A stretch of 25,375 bases of DNA from an uncultured Collinsella sp. (GCA_900540985.1 UQIC01000031.1:1-25375); one strand, 5' to 3'; counted from the stretch's first letter, positions 14,019 through 23,463 are shown. Made by a program: numbers and translations. The notes: generated by a model not told the origin, from the letters alone.

Positions 14019-15413
14019 ATGACCCAGGAGACGGTTACGAACGGCACTGAAGCCCTGTTCACTCGCGAAGGCATGCCGCCCGTTAAGGAAATGATCCCGT
14101 GTGCCCTTCAGCACGTACTGGCATCGTTTGCCGGCATCATTACCCCGGCGGTCATCATGGCCGGCGTCTACGGCTTTAATAGCCAGCAGAGTACCGACAT
14201 CATTCAGGTTGCGCTCATTCTTTCGGCAATCGACACGGCCCTTCAGGCCTTCGCTCCCTTCCGTCGTATCGGCGGCGGCCTGCCCATCGTCATGGGCGTT
14301 TCGTTCGCGTTCCTGCCGGCCCTTCAGGCCATGGGCGCCTCGGGCTTTAGCTTTGGCGCGCTGCTGGGCGGCGAGATCGTCGGCGGCGCCGTTGCGGTCC
14401 TCTTTGGTCTGGCCTACAGCAAGATCAAGTGGCTGTTCCCGCCCGTCGTGACCGGTACGGTCATCTTCTCCATTGGCGTCTCTCTCTATCCCACGGCCGT
14501 CAAGTACATGGCCGGCGGCATGGGCACGCCGCTGTGGGGTACCCCGCAGGCCTGGTGCGTTGCTCTTATCACCTTCGCCGTGGTCTTTGCGCTCGCCAAC
14601 TTTGGCAAGGGCACGCTCAAGCTGGGCTCCGTATTCTTTGGCATGATCGTCGGCATGATCGTTTCGATTCCCTTTGGCATGATCGACTTCTCCAGCGTCG
14701 CCACCGCTCAGGTTTTCGCCCTTCCCAAGCTCATGCCCTACGCGCTCGAGTTTGATCCCGAGGTCTGCATTACCCTCGCCGTCGTGTTCCCCATGGTTGC
14801 CATCCAGGTTATTGGCGACGTCTCCGCTGCCTGCCTGGGCTCCATCGACCGTATGCCCACCGAGCGCGAGCTCTCCGGCGCCATCGTGTCCCAGGGCCTC
14901 ACCTCTATGGTCGGCGGCCTGCTGGGCGGTCTTCCCACCAGTGCCCTTGGCCAGAACGTGGGCATCATCTGCTCCAACAAGGTCGTCAACAAGTGGGTCT
15001 TTGTGATCATCGCGGCCGTCTTTGCCATCGCCGGTCTGTTCCCGCAGCTCTCTGCCGTGCTCTCCGCCATCCCGCAGCCTGTCATCGGCGGCGCGACCGT
15101 TGGCGTCTTTGGCACTATCACCATGAACGGCGTGCGCATGTTCACCCGCGAGGGCCTCACGCAGCGCACTACCACTATCGTCGGCACCTCCGTCGTCTTT
15201 GGCCTGGGTATCTGGATGGCCAGCGGTTGCCTTGCCGGCGAGGGCATGCCCACCTGGGTGTCCACCGTCATCGGCTCTAACGCCGTGACCCCCACCGCCA
15301 TCATGGCCATTGTCCTTAACCTGATCCTTCCGCAGACGCCGGTCGTGGCTCAGCACATCGATGCCGCCAAGGACGCTGCCGTGGATCTGGTCTTGCCCGA
15401 GAGCAAGAAGTAA
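14019..15413 (+). CDS. NCS2-family nucleobase (purine) permease
   Basis: An inner-membrane carrier of the xanthine/uric acid/uracil symporter family. The 464-residue product has about 12-14 hydrophobic segments, TM1 with ALQHVLASFAGIITPAVIMAG (conserved His32), GVSFAF in TM3, and the NCS2 motif region GQNVGIICSNKVV (311-323). Aligned by eye to E. coli XanQ, Glu272 corresponds to Gln263 (AIQVIGD) and Asp304 to Gln292 (VSQGL), while the QN pair is kept (Gln312-Asn313). ATG 14019 is chosen because the protein then starts at the family's usual point before TM1; GGTGG lies just upstream, and the open frame extends further without a site. Purine transport is inferred from the following genes. The substrate is not determined. 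Confidence 0.9.
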   Translation: MTQETVTNGTEALFTREGMPPVKEMIPCALQHVLASFAGIITPAVIMAGVYGFNSQQSTDIIQVALILSAIDTALQAFAPFRRIGGGLPIVMGVSFAFLPALQAMGASGFSFGALLGGEIVGGAVAVLFGLAYSKIKWLFPPVVTGTVIFSIGVSLYPTAVKYMAGGMGTPLWGTPQAWCVALITFAVVFALANFGKGTLKLGSVFFGMIVGMIVSIPFGMIDFSSVATAQVFALPKLMPYALEFDPEVCITLAVVFPMVAIQVIGDVSAACLGSIDRMPTERELSGAIVSQGLTSMVGGLLGGLPTSALGQNVGIICSNKVVNKWVFVIIAAVFAIAGLFPQLSAVLSAIPQPVIGGATVGVFGTITMNGVRMFTREGLTQRTTTIVGTSVVFGLGIWMASGCLAGEGMPTWVSTVIGSNAVTPTAIMAIVLNLILPQTPVVAQHIDAAKDAAVDLVLPESKK

Positions 15414-15430
15414 CCAATTTGGTGCTATTC

Positions 15431-15510
15431 GTCGGCGGACGCATCGCCTCGTCCGCCGACGTCATGCGGCGCCAAGCCGCACTTCAAAGGGTTTGTCCCT
15501 TTGGTGAAGC
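15431..15510 (+). promoter_or_regulatory. Three consecutive stem-loops before ssnA
   Basis: GTCGGCGGAC/GTCCGCCGAC (15431-15440 with 15451-15460) is a perfect 10-bp stem. It is followed by TGCGGC/GCCGCA (15465-15470, 15476-15481) and CTTCAAAGGG/CCCTTTGGTGAAG (15483-15510, one bulge). None has a T-run. About 100 more bases separate them from the ssnA start. This could be a leader that controls ssnA after the permease, or an mRNA-stability element. No known riboswitch consensus was recognised. Confidence 0.4.
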
Positions 15511-15609
15511 GTTGACGGGAGAGGGCCCGTTTCCGGTGTAGGCCGGCGCTTCGCACTTCCGCCATGTCAGAGGTGTCAAACCCCGCCCCTGATGTTGAAG
15601 GGAGCATCC

Positions 15610-16965
15610 ATGCTTCTGGTCGCTAACGGTTCCGTCTTTACCCGCAACGCTCAGACCCCGTTCATTCCAAACGGTGCGGTCGCCATTGACGGAGATACGA
15701 TCGTCGAAGTGGGCCCCGAGCGCGAGCTCAAGGCCAAGTACCCGGATGCCGAGTACGTCGACGCCCAGGGCAACCTCATCATGCCCGGACTCATCAACTG
15801 CCACACCCACATCTACTCGGGTCTGGCCCGCGGCCTTGCCATTAAGGGCTGCAACCCCACCAACTTCCTGGAGAATCTTGAGCAGCAGTGGTGGAAGATC
15901 GATGACAACCTGACGCTCGACGGCACCAAGGCCAGTGCCTATGCCACGATTCTTGACTCCATCCGCGATGGCGTCACCACGATCTTCGATCACCATGCGA
16001 GCTTCTGCGAGATCCCGGGAAGCCTCTTTACCATTAAGGATGCGGCTCAGGAGCTGGGCATGCGTTCGTGCCTGTGCTACGAGGTCTCCGACCGCCGCGG
16101 TCAGGAAAAGTGCGACCAGGCCATTGCCGAGAACGCCGAATTTGCCCAGTGGGCCGCCAAGGAGCGTCGCGATAACGACAACCACATGATCGCCGCCATG
16201 TTTGGCGGACATGCCACCTTTACGCTGTCGGACGAGACCATGGACAAGATGGCCGAGGCCAACAACGGCCTGACCGGCTTCCACATCCACGTGTGCGAGG
16301 GCATGAACGACGTGTGGGATTCCCGCCTCAACCGCGGCGGCATCAGCCCCGTCGAGCGCCTACTGCAGCACAACCTGCTTGGTCCCGACACCATGCTCGG
16401 CCACTGCATCCACGTGACGCCTGCCGAGATGGATATCGTCAAGGAGTCCGGCACCTGGCTGGTCAACAACCCCGAATCCAATATGGGCAATGCCGTGGGC
16501 TGCGCCCCCGTGCCCGAATTCTTTCGCCGCGGTATCCCCGTGTGCATGGGCACCGACGCCTACACCCACGACATGCTCGAGAGCCTCAAGGTCTTCCTGA
16601 TTATCCAGCGGCACAACGCCGCCATGCCCAACGTGGGCTGGTGCGAGGCCATGACCATGTTGTTCGAGAACAACGCCAAGATGGCCAGCAAGTACTTCGA
16701 TCGCAAGCTCGGTGTGCTCGAGGCCGGCGCCGCTGCCGACGTTATCGTTATGGACTACAAGCCCTTTACGCCGCTGAGCGAGGAGAATATCGACGGCCAC
16801 ATGCTCTTTGGCATGATGGGCAAAAACTGCCGCACCACCATCATCAACGGCCGCGTCCTGTACAAGGATCGCGAGTTCGTTGGCATTGATGAGGACAAGA
16901 TCAACGCGTGGACCATGGCCGAGTCCAAGAAGCTCTGGAGCACGCTCAACGATCGCACCTACTAA
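15610..16965 (+). CDS. ssnA: Putative aminohydrolase SsnA
   Basis: A member of the metal-dependent amidohydrolase superfamily, the group of deaminases/chlorohydrolases acting on purine- or triazine-like rings. E. coli SsnA is encoded beside ygfK and xdhD. The 451-residue product has the N-terminal metal motif MPGLINCHTHIYSGLARG (His65, His67). It also has GFHIHVCEG (about 223-231), LGHCIHVTPAE and MGTDAYTHDML with the catalytic Asp (about 315). The C-terminal GVLEAGAAADVIVMDYKPFTP is the usual composite beta-sandwich. ATG 15610 has GAAGGGA seven bases upstream; an in-frame ATG at 15592 does not. The exact substrate of SsnA is not settled. Confidence 0.9.
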   Translation: MLLVANGSVFTRNAQTPFIPNGAVAIDGDTIVEVGPERELKAKYPDAEYVDAQGNLIMPGLINCHTHIYSGLARGLAIKGCNPTNFLENLEQQWWKIDDNLTLDGTKASAYATILDSIRDGVTTIFDHHASFCEIPGSLFTIKDAAQELGMRSCLCYEVSDRRGQEKCDQAIAENAEFAQWAAKERRDNDNHMIAAMFGGHATFTLSDETMDKMAEANNGLTGFHIHVCEGMNDVWDSRLNRGGISPVERLLQHNLLGPDTMLGHCIHVTPAEMDIVKESGTWLVNNPESNMGNAVGCAPVPEFFRRGIPVCMGTDAYTHDMLESLKVFLIIQRHNAAMPNVGWCEAMTMLFENNAKMASKYFDRKLGVLEAGAAADVIVMDYKPFTPLSEENIDGHMLFGMMGKNCRTTIINGRVLYKDREFVGIDEDKINAWTMAESKKLWSTLNDRTY

Positions 16966-17114
16966 TTCACAAGTAGATTCACGCGCGTCGGATGTTTCGC
17001 CGCGTTCGACGCGCGTATAGGCGGCCTCCGCGGGGTCGCCGGCGCTGTGCTAGCGCTACACCGTATTTGCGCCCGTCGCGCGGTCTCGCCGGGCGTTACA
17101 GAGAGGAGCTCATT
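16966..17114 (+). promoter_or_regulatory. Structured G+C-rich spacer between ssnA and ygfK
   Basis: 149 bases containing a 10-bp stem ACGCGCGTCG/CGACGCGCGT (16981-16990 with 17007-17016) and a GTGCTAGCGCTACAC near-palindrome at about 17047-17061. It ends in the ygfK ribosome-binding site GAGAGGAG. There is no T-run and no clear promoter. It may modulate expression between the two genes. Confidence 0.35.
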
Positions 17115-20114
17115 ATGAGCGACATCATGAGGCCGATCCCGTTTTCGCAGCTGATGAACTGGATCATCGAGGAGCATAAGACTCAGGGCGCCGTCTTTGG
17201 CGTGCGCAAGATGGTCACGACCAACCAGGAGGGCGCGCTTCCCATTTTTGACGAGCGCATCGAGACTCCGTTTGGCCCGGCCGCCGGTCCCAATACGCAG
17301 CTGGCCCAGAACATCGTGGCCTCTTATGTGGCCGGTTCCCGCTTCTTTGAGCTCAAGACCGTCCAGGTTATGGACGGCGAGGAGCTCTCCAAGTGTGTGA
17401 ACAAGCCCTGCATCGTGGCGCAGGACGAGTGCTACAACTGCGAGTGGTCGACCGAGCTCGAGGTTCCGCAGGCCTTTGCCGAGTACGTGAAGGCATGGTT
17501 CGCCTGCCACCTCATCGCTCGCGAGTACGGCCTGGGAAGCCCGGACGGCTTTGTCTTTAACATGTCCGTGGGCTATGACCTGGAGGGCATCAAGAGCCCC
17601 AAGGTCGATGCCTACATCGAGGGCATGAAGGATGCCAGCGGCTCCGACGTCTGGAACGAGTGCCGCGCATGGGCGCTTGCCAACCTGGACAAGTTTGAGC
17701 ATGTCGACGCCGCGTTTGTCGAGTCCATCCCGGCACGCGTCTCCAACTCCATCACTGAGTCCACCCTGCACGGCTGCCCGCCGGCGGAGATCGAGCGCAT
17801 CGCGACCTATCTGATCACCGAGAAGGGCCTCAACACCTACATCAAGTGCAACCCCACGCTGCTGGGCTATGAGTTTGCCCGCCAGCGCCTGAACGAGCTG
17901 GGCTTTGACTACATCGTCTTCGATGACACGCACTTCCGCGAGGACCTGCAGTGGGCCGACGCCGTGCCCATGTTCGAGCGCCTGATTGCCCTGTGCGCCG
18001 AGCGCGGCCTGGAGTTTGGCGTCAAGCTGACCAACACGTTCCCCGTCGACGTGACGAGAAACGAGCTGCCCTCCACCGAAATGTACATGTCCGGCCGTTC
18101 GCTGTTCTCGCTGACTATCGAGGCTGCCCGCCGCATTACCGAGCAGTTCGACGGCAAGCTGCGCATCAGCTACTCCGGAGGCGCCACGGTCTACAACATC
18201 CGCGCCCTGTACGATGCCGGCATTTGGCCCGTCACCCTGGCGACCGACGTGCTCAAGCCTGGTGGCTACGAGCGCTTTAGCCAGATGGCCGGCGAGTTTA
18301 CCGACCTGGATGGCAAGCCGTTCGCGGGCGTCTCGCTCGAGGCTGTGACTGCGATCCAGACCGACTCACTCACCAACCCGCTCTACAAGAAGCCGCTGCG
18401 TCCGCTGCCCGACCGCAAGGTCGCCGGCAAGAGCCCGCTTTCCGATTGCTTTACCACGCCGTGCCGCACGAGCTGCCCCATCCAGCAGGATATTCCCGCC
18501 TATCTGGCGGCTGTTGACGAGGGCCGCTACGAGGACGCGCTCAACATCATCATCGAGCGCAACGCTCTGCCGTTCATTACCGGCACCATCTGCCCGCATC
18601 CCTGCGGCCGTGCCTGCGAGCGTGCGTTCTACGAGCCCGAGGGCGCCCAGATTCGCGCCAGCAAGCTCAAGGCCGCCCGCGAGGCCATGACTGCCGTGCT
18701 GCCCAAGCTGCGCGCCCAGGTCATCGCCAACGACGGCGAGCACAACGTTGCCGTTATCGGCGGCGGCCCGGCCGGCCTGGCGACGGCGTTCTTCCTGACG
18801 CGTGCCGGCGTGCCCGTCACCATCTTCGAGGCCCGCGACTCTCTCGGCGGCGTGGTCCGTCACGTGATTCCCGAGTTCCGTATCGCGAGCGACGATATCT
18901 CCCACGATGCCGAGCTCTGCCTAGCCTTTGGCGCCAAGGTGCAGCTCAACGCTCGCGTGGATTCCATCGACGAACTCAAGGCTCAAGGCTTTACCGACGT
19001 GGTCGTGGCCACCGGTGCCTGGATGCCCGGCTCTGCGGGCCTGGGCGAGGGTGCCGAGCTCGATGTGCTGGAGTTCCTCGAGGCCGCCAAGAAGGGCGAG
19101 AAACTCGAGCTGGGCGAGGACGTCGTGGTCATTGGCGCCGGCAACACCGCCATGGACGCGGCCCGCGTGGCCAAGCGTCTGGCTGGCGTGAAGAACGTGC
19201 GCCTGGTGTATCGCCGCACCAAGAAGCAGATGCCCGCCGACGAGGAAGAGCTCGATCTTGCTCTTGCCGACGGCGTTGAGCTCTGCGAGCTGCTGGCGCC
19301 CAAGGCACTCAACGGCGCCGTGCTGACCTGCGACGTTATGGAGCTTGGCGAGCCGGATGCAAGCGGCCGTCGCAGCCCTGTCGCCACGGGCGAGACCGTC
19401 GAGCTTTCCGCCACCACGGTGATCTGCGCCGTGGGCGAGGGCATCGATGCCAGCCTGTACGATGCCGCGGGCGTCGAGCACGACCGTCGCGGCCGCCTTG
19501 CCGCCACCTCCACCGGCGTCGAGGGCGTTTGGGCTGCCGGTGACTGCCGTCGCGGTCCTGCTACCGTGGTCGAGGCTATTGCCGACGCCGCCGAGGTCGC
19601 CCGTGCCATCGCCGGCGTGGACTTTAACAAGTACGCCGACCAGAATGCTCAGGCCGGTCGCGAGGATACCTGCTACGAGCGCAAGGGGTCGCTGTGCCGC
19701 GACAAGCGCAACTGCACCAAGACTCGCTGCCTGGGCTGCGGCTCGGTGTGCGAGGTCTGCTGCGACGTGTGCCCCAACCGCGCCAACGTGGCAATTAAGG
19801 TGCCGGGCCTGGCCAAGCATCAGGTCGTCCATGTCGACGGCATGTGCAACGAGTGCGGCAACTGCGCCGTGTTCTGCCCTTACCAGGAGGGTCGTCCCTA
19901 CAAGGACAAGCTCACCCTGTTCTGGAGCGAGGAGGACATGGAGAACTCCGAGAACGAGGGCTTCCTGGCCGTGGACGAGGACCACTTTAAGGTTCGCGTC
20001 GCCGGCACGGTCCGCACCGTCTCGGTCGATGCCGTCAACACCGGTCTTCCCGAGGCCGTCCGCCTGACCATCAGGGCTGTGCGCGACAACTATTCGTACC
20101 TTCTTAAGAAATAG
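17115..20114 (+). CDS. ygfK: YgfK-type flavin/iron-sulfur oxidoreductase
   Basis: A large cytosolic electron-transfer protein (E. coli YgfK, once called a selenate reductase subunit) linked to anaerobic purine catabolism. The 999 residues comprise a dihydroorotate-dehydrogenase-like N-terminal domain (about 1-430). Next is a GltD-type Fe-S helical domain with CRTSCPIQQDIPAYLAAV and CPHPCGRACERAF (about 445-510), then an FAD motif VAVIGGGPAGLATAFF (about 545) and an NAD(P) motif VVVIGAGNTAMDAARVAKRL (about 669). At the C-terminus are two clusters, CLGCGSVCEVCCDVCP (about 872) and CNECGNCAVFCP (about 910). ATG 17115 follows GAGAGGAG; the frame is open to 16992, but that part is low-complexity Arg-rich and lacks a site. 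Eleven bases separate it from the ferredoxin gene. Confidence 0.92.
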   Translation: MSDIMRPIPFSQLMNWIIEEHKTQGAVFGVRKMVTTNQEGALPIFDERIETPFGPAAGPNTQLAQNIVASYVAGSRFFELKTVQVMDGEELSKCVNKPCIVAQDECYNCEWSTELEVPQAFAEYVKAWFACHLIAREYGLGSPDGFVFNMSVGYDLEGIKSPKVDAYIEGMKDASGSDVWNECRAWALANLDKFEHVDAAFVESIPARVSNSITESTLHGCPPAEIERIATYLITEKGLNTYIKCNPTLLGYEFARQRLNELGFDYIVFDDTHFREDLQWADAVPMFERLIALCAERGLEFGVKLTNTFPVDVTRNELPSTEMYMSGRSLFSLTIEAARRITEQFDGKLRISYSGGATVYNIRALYDAGIWPVTLATDVLKPGGYERFSQMAGEFTDLDGKPFAGVSLEAVTAIQTDSLTNPLYKKPLRPLPDRKVAGKSPLSDCFTTPCRTSCPIQQDIPAYLAAVDEGRYEDALNIIIERNALPFITGTICPHPCGRACERAFYEPEGAQIRASKLKAAREAMTAVLPKLRAQVIANDGEHNVAVIGGGPAGLATAFFLTRAGVPVTIFEARDSLGGVVRHVIPEFRIASDDISHDAELCLAFGAKVQLNARVDSIDELKAQGFTDVVVATGAWMPGSAGLGEGAELDVLEFLEAAKKGEKLELGEDVVVIGAGNTAMDAARVAKRLAGVKNVRLVYRRTKKQMPADEEELDLALADGVELCELLAPKALNGAVLTCDVMELGEPDASGRRSPVATGETVELSATTVICAVGEGIDASLYDAAGVEHDRRGRLAATSTGVEGVWAAGDCRRGPATVVEAIADAAEVARAIAGVDFNKYADQNAQAGREDTCYERKGSLCRDKRNCTKTRCLGCGSVCEVCCDVCPNRANVAIKVPGLAKHQVVHVDGMCNECGNCAVFCPYQEGRPYKDKLTLFWSEEDMENSENEGFLAVDEDHFKVRVAGTVRTVSVDAVNTGLPEAVRLTIRAVRDNYSYLLKK

Positions 20115-20125
20115 GCGAGTCTCTT

Positions 20126-20605
20126 ATGGCCAAATCCATTCAACATAACGTGGCCTACGTTGCCTGCGGAAGTGGTTGCGCCTCCGCAGGCGGCGACGCC
20201 CACTGCAGCGAAGGCTGCATTGGCTGTGGCGCCTGCGTCACGGCCTGCCCCCACGGCGCTATTGCGCTGGTCGATGGCATCGCCCGCGTGGACCGCTCCA
20301 AGTGCACGGGCTGTGGCCTGTGCGGCATGGCGTGCCCGCAGCGCGTGATTGCCTTCGTCCCCGGCTACCAGAACATTCTGGTGCGCTGCAACAACACCGA
20401 TAAGGGTGCCATTGCGCGCAAGGTCTGCGACACGAGCTGCATCGGTTGCGGTATGTGCGCCAAAAAGTGCCCTGCCGGCGCTATCCGCATCGAGGACAAC
20501 TGCGCCCATATCGACGGCGTGGACTGCCTGTCGTGCGGTATGTGCGCCGTCGTCTGCCCGCATGGCGCCATCCACGACCGCACCGGCATCGCCGCCGGCG
20601 TGTAG
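20126..20605 (+). CDS. Polyferredoxin with four 4Fe-4S motifs (RnfB-like region)
   Basis: An electron carrier. The 159-residue product has four canonical CxxCxxCxxxCP motifs, at Cys31-41, 60-70, 105-115 and 134-144. Additional cysteines (14, 18, 27, 88, 101, 126) are arranged as in the C-terminal ferredoxin part of RnfB (for example CNNTDKGAIARKVC). There is no signal peptide or membrane segment. It is tightly placed between ygfK (11 bases) and xdhD (12 bases), so it most likely passes electrons between the flavoprotein and the molybdenum enzyme. E. coli has a small ferredoxin, YgfS, in the matching locus; equivalence is likely but unproven. Confidence 0.9.
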   Translation: MAKSIQHNVAYVACGSGCASAGGDAHCSEGCIGCGACVTACPHGAIALVDGIARVDRSKCTGCGLCGMACPQRVIAFVPGYQNILVRCNNTDKGAIARKVCDTSCIGCGMCAKKCPAGAIRIEDNCAHIDGVDCLSCGMCAVVCPHGAIHDRTGIAAGV

Positions 20606-20617
20606 AAGGGAATCACC

Positions 20618-23395
20618 ATGGCACAGGAATTCACTTTTACCGTTAACGGTGTCGAGCACACGACGACTCAGAACAAGCCGCTGCTGCGCTATCTGCGCGA
20701 CGACCTGCACATTCACTCCGCCAAGGACGGCTGCTCCGAGGGCGCCTGCGGCACCTGCACCATCCATGTGGACGGTGCGGCCGTCAAGGCGTGCGTGCTG
20801 ACCACCGCTCTTGCCGCCGGCCGCAACATCGTGACTGTTGAGGGCCTGCCCGAGGACGTGCGCGAGGCCTTTGTGTACGCCTTTGGCGCCGTGGGCGCCG
20901 TGCAGTGCGGTTTTTGCATTCCCGGCATGGTCATGGCGGGTGCAGCGCTCATCGCCGAGGACCCCGAGCCCACCGAAGAGCAGATCAAGTACGCCATTCG
21001 CGGTAACGTCTGCCGCTGCACCGGCTACAAAAAGATTATCGAGGGCATCTCGCTGGCCGCTGCGGTGCTCCGCGGCGAAAAGCAGATCGACGAGGACCTT
21101 GAGCGCGGCGATGACTACGGCGTGGGCAAGCGCGCCTTCCGTATTGACGTGCGCAAGAAGGTGCTCGGCGAGGGCAAATATCCCGACGACATCGACGAGC
21201 TCGATCAGCCGGGCCTGACCTATGCCAGCGCCGTGCGCTCCAAGTATCCGCGCGCCCGCGTGCTCTCCATCGATACCTCCAAGGCCGAGGCCCTGCCCGG
21301 TGTGGTGGGCATCCTGCGCGCCGAGGACGTGCCGGTCAACCAGGTCGGCCACCTTATCCAGGACTGGGACGTCATGATCGCCCAGGGCGATATCACCCGC
21401 TGCGTGGGCGATGCCATCGTGCTGGTGGTCGCCGAGGACGAGGCGACGCTCGAGAAGGCCAAGAAGCTCGTAAAGATTGACTACGAGCCGCTGGAGCCCG
21501 TGCGCAACATTGTCGAGGCCAGGGCCGCCGACGCTCCGCGCCTGCATGACAGCTTCTTTGCCTTCGGCAACACGGTGGAGCTCAAGGACAATGTGTGCCA
21601 GAGCCGCCATGTGACACGCGGCGACGCCGCCAAGGCGCTGGCCGAAAGCGCGTTTACCGTGACGCAGCGCTTTACCACGCCCTTTACCGAGCATGCCTTC
21701 CTTGAGCCCGAGTGCGCCGTGGCATTTCCGTACAAGAACGGCGTCAAGGTGCAGTCGACCGACCAGGGCGCCTACGATACGCGCAAAGAGTGCGCCCACA
21801 TGTTTGGCTGGGATAGCGAACCCGAGCGTGTGGTCGTCGAGACCATGCTCGTGGGTGGTGGCTTTGGCGGCAAGGAAGACGTGTCCATCCAGCACTTGGC
21901 CGCGCTCGCCGCATATAAGTTCCAGCGTCCTGTGAAGTGCAAGCTCACGCGCGCCGAGTCGCTTGCATTCCATCCCAAGCGCCACGCCATGGACGGTACC
22001 TTTACACTGGGTTGCGACGCCGAGGGCAACTTTACCGGTCTGGATTGCGAGATCAATTTTGATACCGGCGCCTACGCGTCGCTGTGCGGCCCGGTGCTCG
22101 AGCGCGCCTGCACGCATGCCGTCGGCCCCTACAAGTACCAGAACACCGACATTCGCGGTTTTGGCTACTACACCAACAACCCGCCTGCCGGTGCGTACCG
22201 AGGCTTTGGCGTTTGCCAGTCCGAGTTTGCGCTCGAGAGCCTGATCGACCTGCTGGCCGAGAAGGTCGGCCTGGATCCGTGGGAGATTCGTTACAGAAAC
22301 GCCATCGAGCCGGGTGAGGTTCTGCCCAACGGCCAGATTGCCGACTGCTCCACGGCGCTTAAGGAGACGCTGCTCGAGGTCAAGGATGCCTACTACGCGC
22401 ATCCCGGACACGCCGGTATCGCTTGCGCCATGAAGAACGCTGGTGTGGGCGTGGGCCTGCCCGATGCCGGTCGCTGCAAGATTCGCGTCGAGGATGGCCG
22501 CGCCGTGGTCTATGCCGCTACGTCCGACATCGGCCAGGGCTGCAACACGGTCTTTTTGCAGGACGTTGCCGAGGCCTGCGGTCTGCCGCTTCGCTGCATC
22601 GCCAACGGCGAGTGCTCCACCGAGAACGCTCCCGACTCCGGCACCACGTCTGGTTCGCGTCAGACGGTCGTGACCGGCGAGGCCGTGCGCGGTGCCGCCT
22701 TCCTGCTGCGCGATGCCATGCTTGACATCGAGGCCGGCAAGTCTGCGCCCGCCGCTCCCGTGAGTGCGCATGGCGACGGCGTCAAGATCGAGTATGACGA
22801 CGGCCGCGCCTATCAGCTGCGCACGCAGGAGCTCGTCGCCGGCCAGGGTATGCATCCTCAGGATCCCGTGGCCGCCATCAAGGCGCTCGAGGGATGCGAG
22901 TTTGGCTACGTGTACCTGGAGCCGACCGACAAGCTGGGTGCGGATGTTCCCAACCCCAAGAGCCACATCTGCTACGGCTTTGCCACACATGTGGTCATTT
23001 TGGATGATGACGGCCGCGTGAGCGAGGTCTATGCTGCGCACGATTCCGGCAAGGTAGTCAACCCCATCTCCATCCAGGGTCAGATCGAAGGCGGCGTGCT
23101 CATGGGTATGGGCTATGCGCTTACCGAGGACTGGCCGCTCAAGGACTGCGTGCCCCAGGCAAGGTACGGTACGCTCGGGTTGTTCCGTGCGCCCGAGATT
23201 CCGGATATCCACGCCATCTACGTGGAGAAGGACGAGCTGCTGCCCGTGGCATACGGCGGCAAGGGCATCGGCGAGATCGCAACGATCCCCACGGCGCCCG
23301 CCGTACAGAACGCCTACCGCGCGTTTGACGGCAAGCTGCGTCCAGATCTGCCCATGGTGGATACGCCCTACAGCCGCGCCCGTCGCCGCGGGTAG
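20618..23395 (+). CDS. xdhD: XdhD-type molybdenum hydroxylase, 2Fe-2S domain fused to Mo subunit
   Basis: A xanthine-dehydrogenase-family enzyme that hydroxylates or reductively dehydroxylates purine rings at a Mo-pterin centre. The 925 residues start with two [2Fe-2S] domains: CSEGACGTC (Cys39, 44, 47) with Cys59, and CGFC (97, 100) with CRC (132, 134). The Mo domains follow: TEHAFLEPE (about 358-366), VGGGFGGKED (about 412-421), GAYRGFGVCQSEFALESL and the C-terminal GGKGIGEIATIP, with the probable catalytic Glu886. There is no FAD domain, and no separate FAD subunit gene is nearby. This fits electron exchange through the ferredoxin and YgfK. Ribosome-binding site AGAAGGGA. Selenium dependence is known for some relatives but cannot be read here. 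Confidence 0.88.
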   Translation: MAQEFTFTVNGVEHTTTQNKPLLRYLRDDLHIHSAKDGCSEGACGTCTIHVDGAAVKACVLTTALAAGRNIVTVEGLPEDVREAFVYAFGAVGAVQCGFCIPGMVMAGAALIAEDPEPTEEQIKYAIRGNVCRCTGYKKIIEGISLAAAVLRGEKQIDEDLERGDDYGVGKRAFRIDVRKKVLGEGKYPDDIDELDQPGLTYASAVRSKYPRARVLSIDTSKAEALPGVVGILRAEDVPVNQVGHLIQDWDVMIAQGDITRCVGDAIVLVVAEDEATLEKAKKLVKIDYEPLEPVRNIVEARAADAPRLHDSFFAFGNTVELKDNVCQSRHVTRGDAAKALAESAFTVTQRFTTPFTEHAFLEPECAVAFPYKNGVKVQSTDQGAYDTRKECAHMFGWDSEPERVVVETMLVGGGFGGKEDVSIQHLAALAAYKFQRPVKCKLTRAESLAFHPKRHAMDGTFTLGCDAEGNFTGLDCEINFDTGAYASLCGPVLERACTHAVGPYKYQNTDIRGFGYYTNNPPAGAYRGFGVCQSEFALESLIDLLAEKVGLDPWEIRYRNAIEPGEVLPNGQIADCSTALKETLLEVKDAYYAHPGHAGIACAMKNAGVGVGLPDAGRCKIRVEDGRAVVYAATSDIGQGCNTVFLQDVAEACGLPLRCIANGECSTENAPDSGTTSGSRQTVVTGEAVRGAAFLLRDAMLDIEAGKSAPAAPVSAHGDGVKIEYDDGRAYQLRTQELVAGQGMHPQDPVAAIKALEGCEFGYVYLEPTDKLGADVPNPKSHICYGFATHVVILDDDGRVSEVYAAHDSGKVVNPISIQGQIEGGVLMGMGYALTEDWPLKDCVPQARYGTLGLFRAPEIPDIHAIYVEKDELLPVAYGGKGIGEIATIPTAPAVQNAYRAFDGKLRPDLPMVDTPYSRARRRG

Positions 23396-23463
23396 GGTAG
23401 GGTGCGGATAGCCATTGCTGATGGGCTGTTTGCGCTCAACATCAACTACATACGCTGCGCCTT

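Noticed and set aside
15417..15609. Purine (guanine/xanthine) or Mo-cofactor riboswitch
   Set aside because: Stems are present, but the conserved junction bases of these classes were not found.
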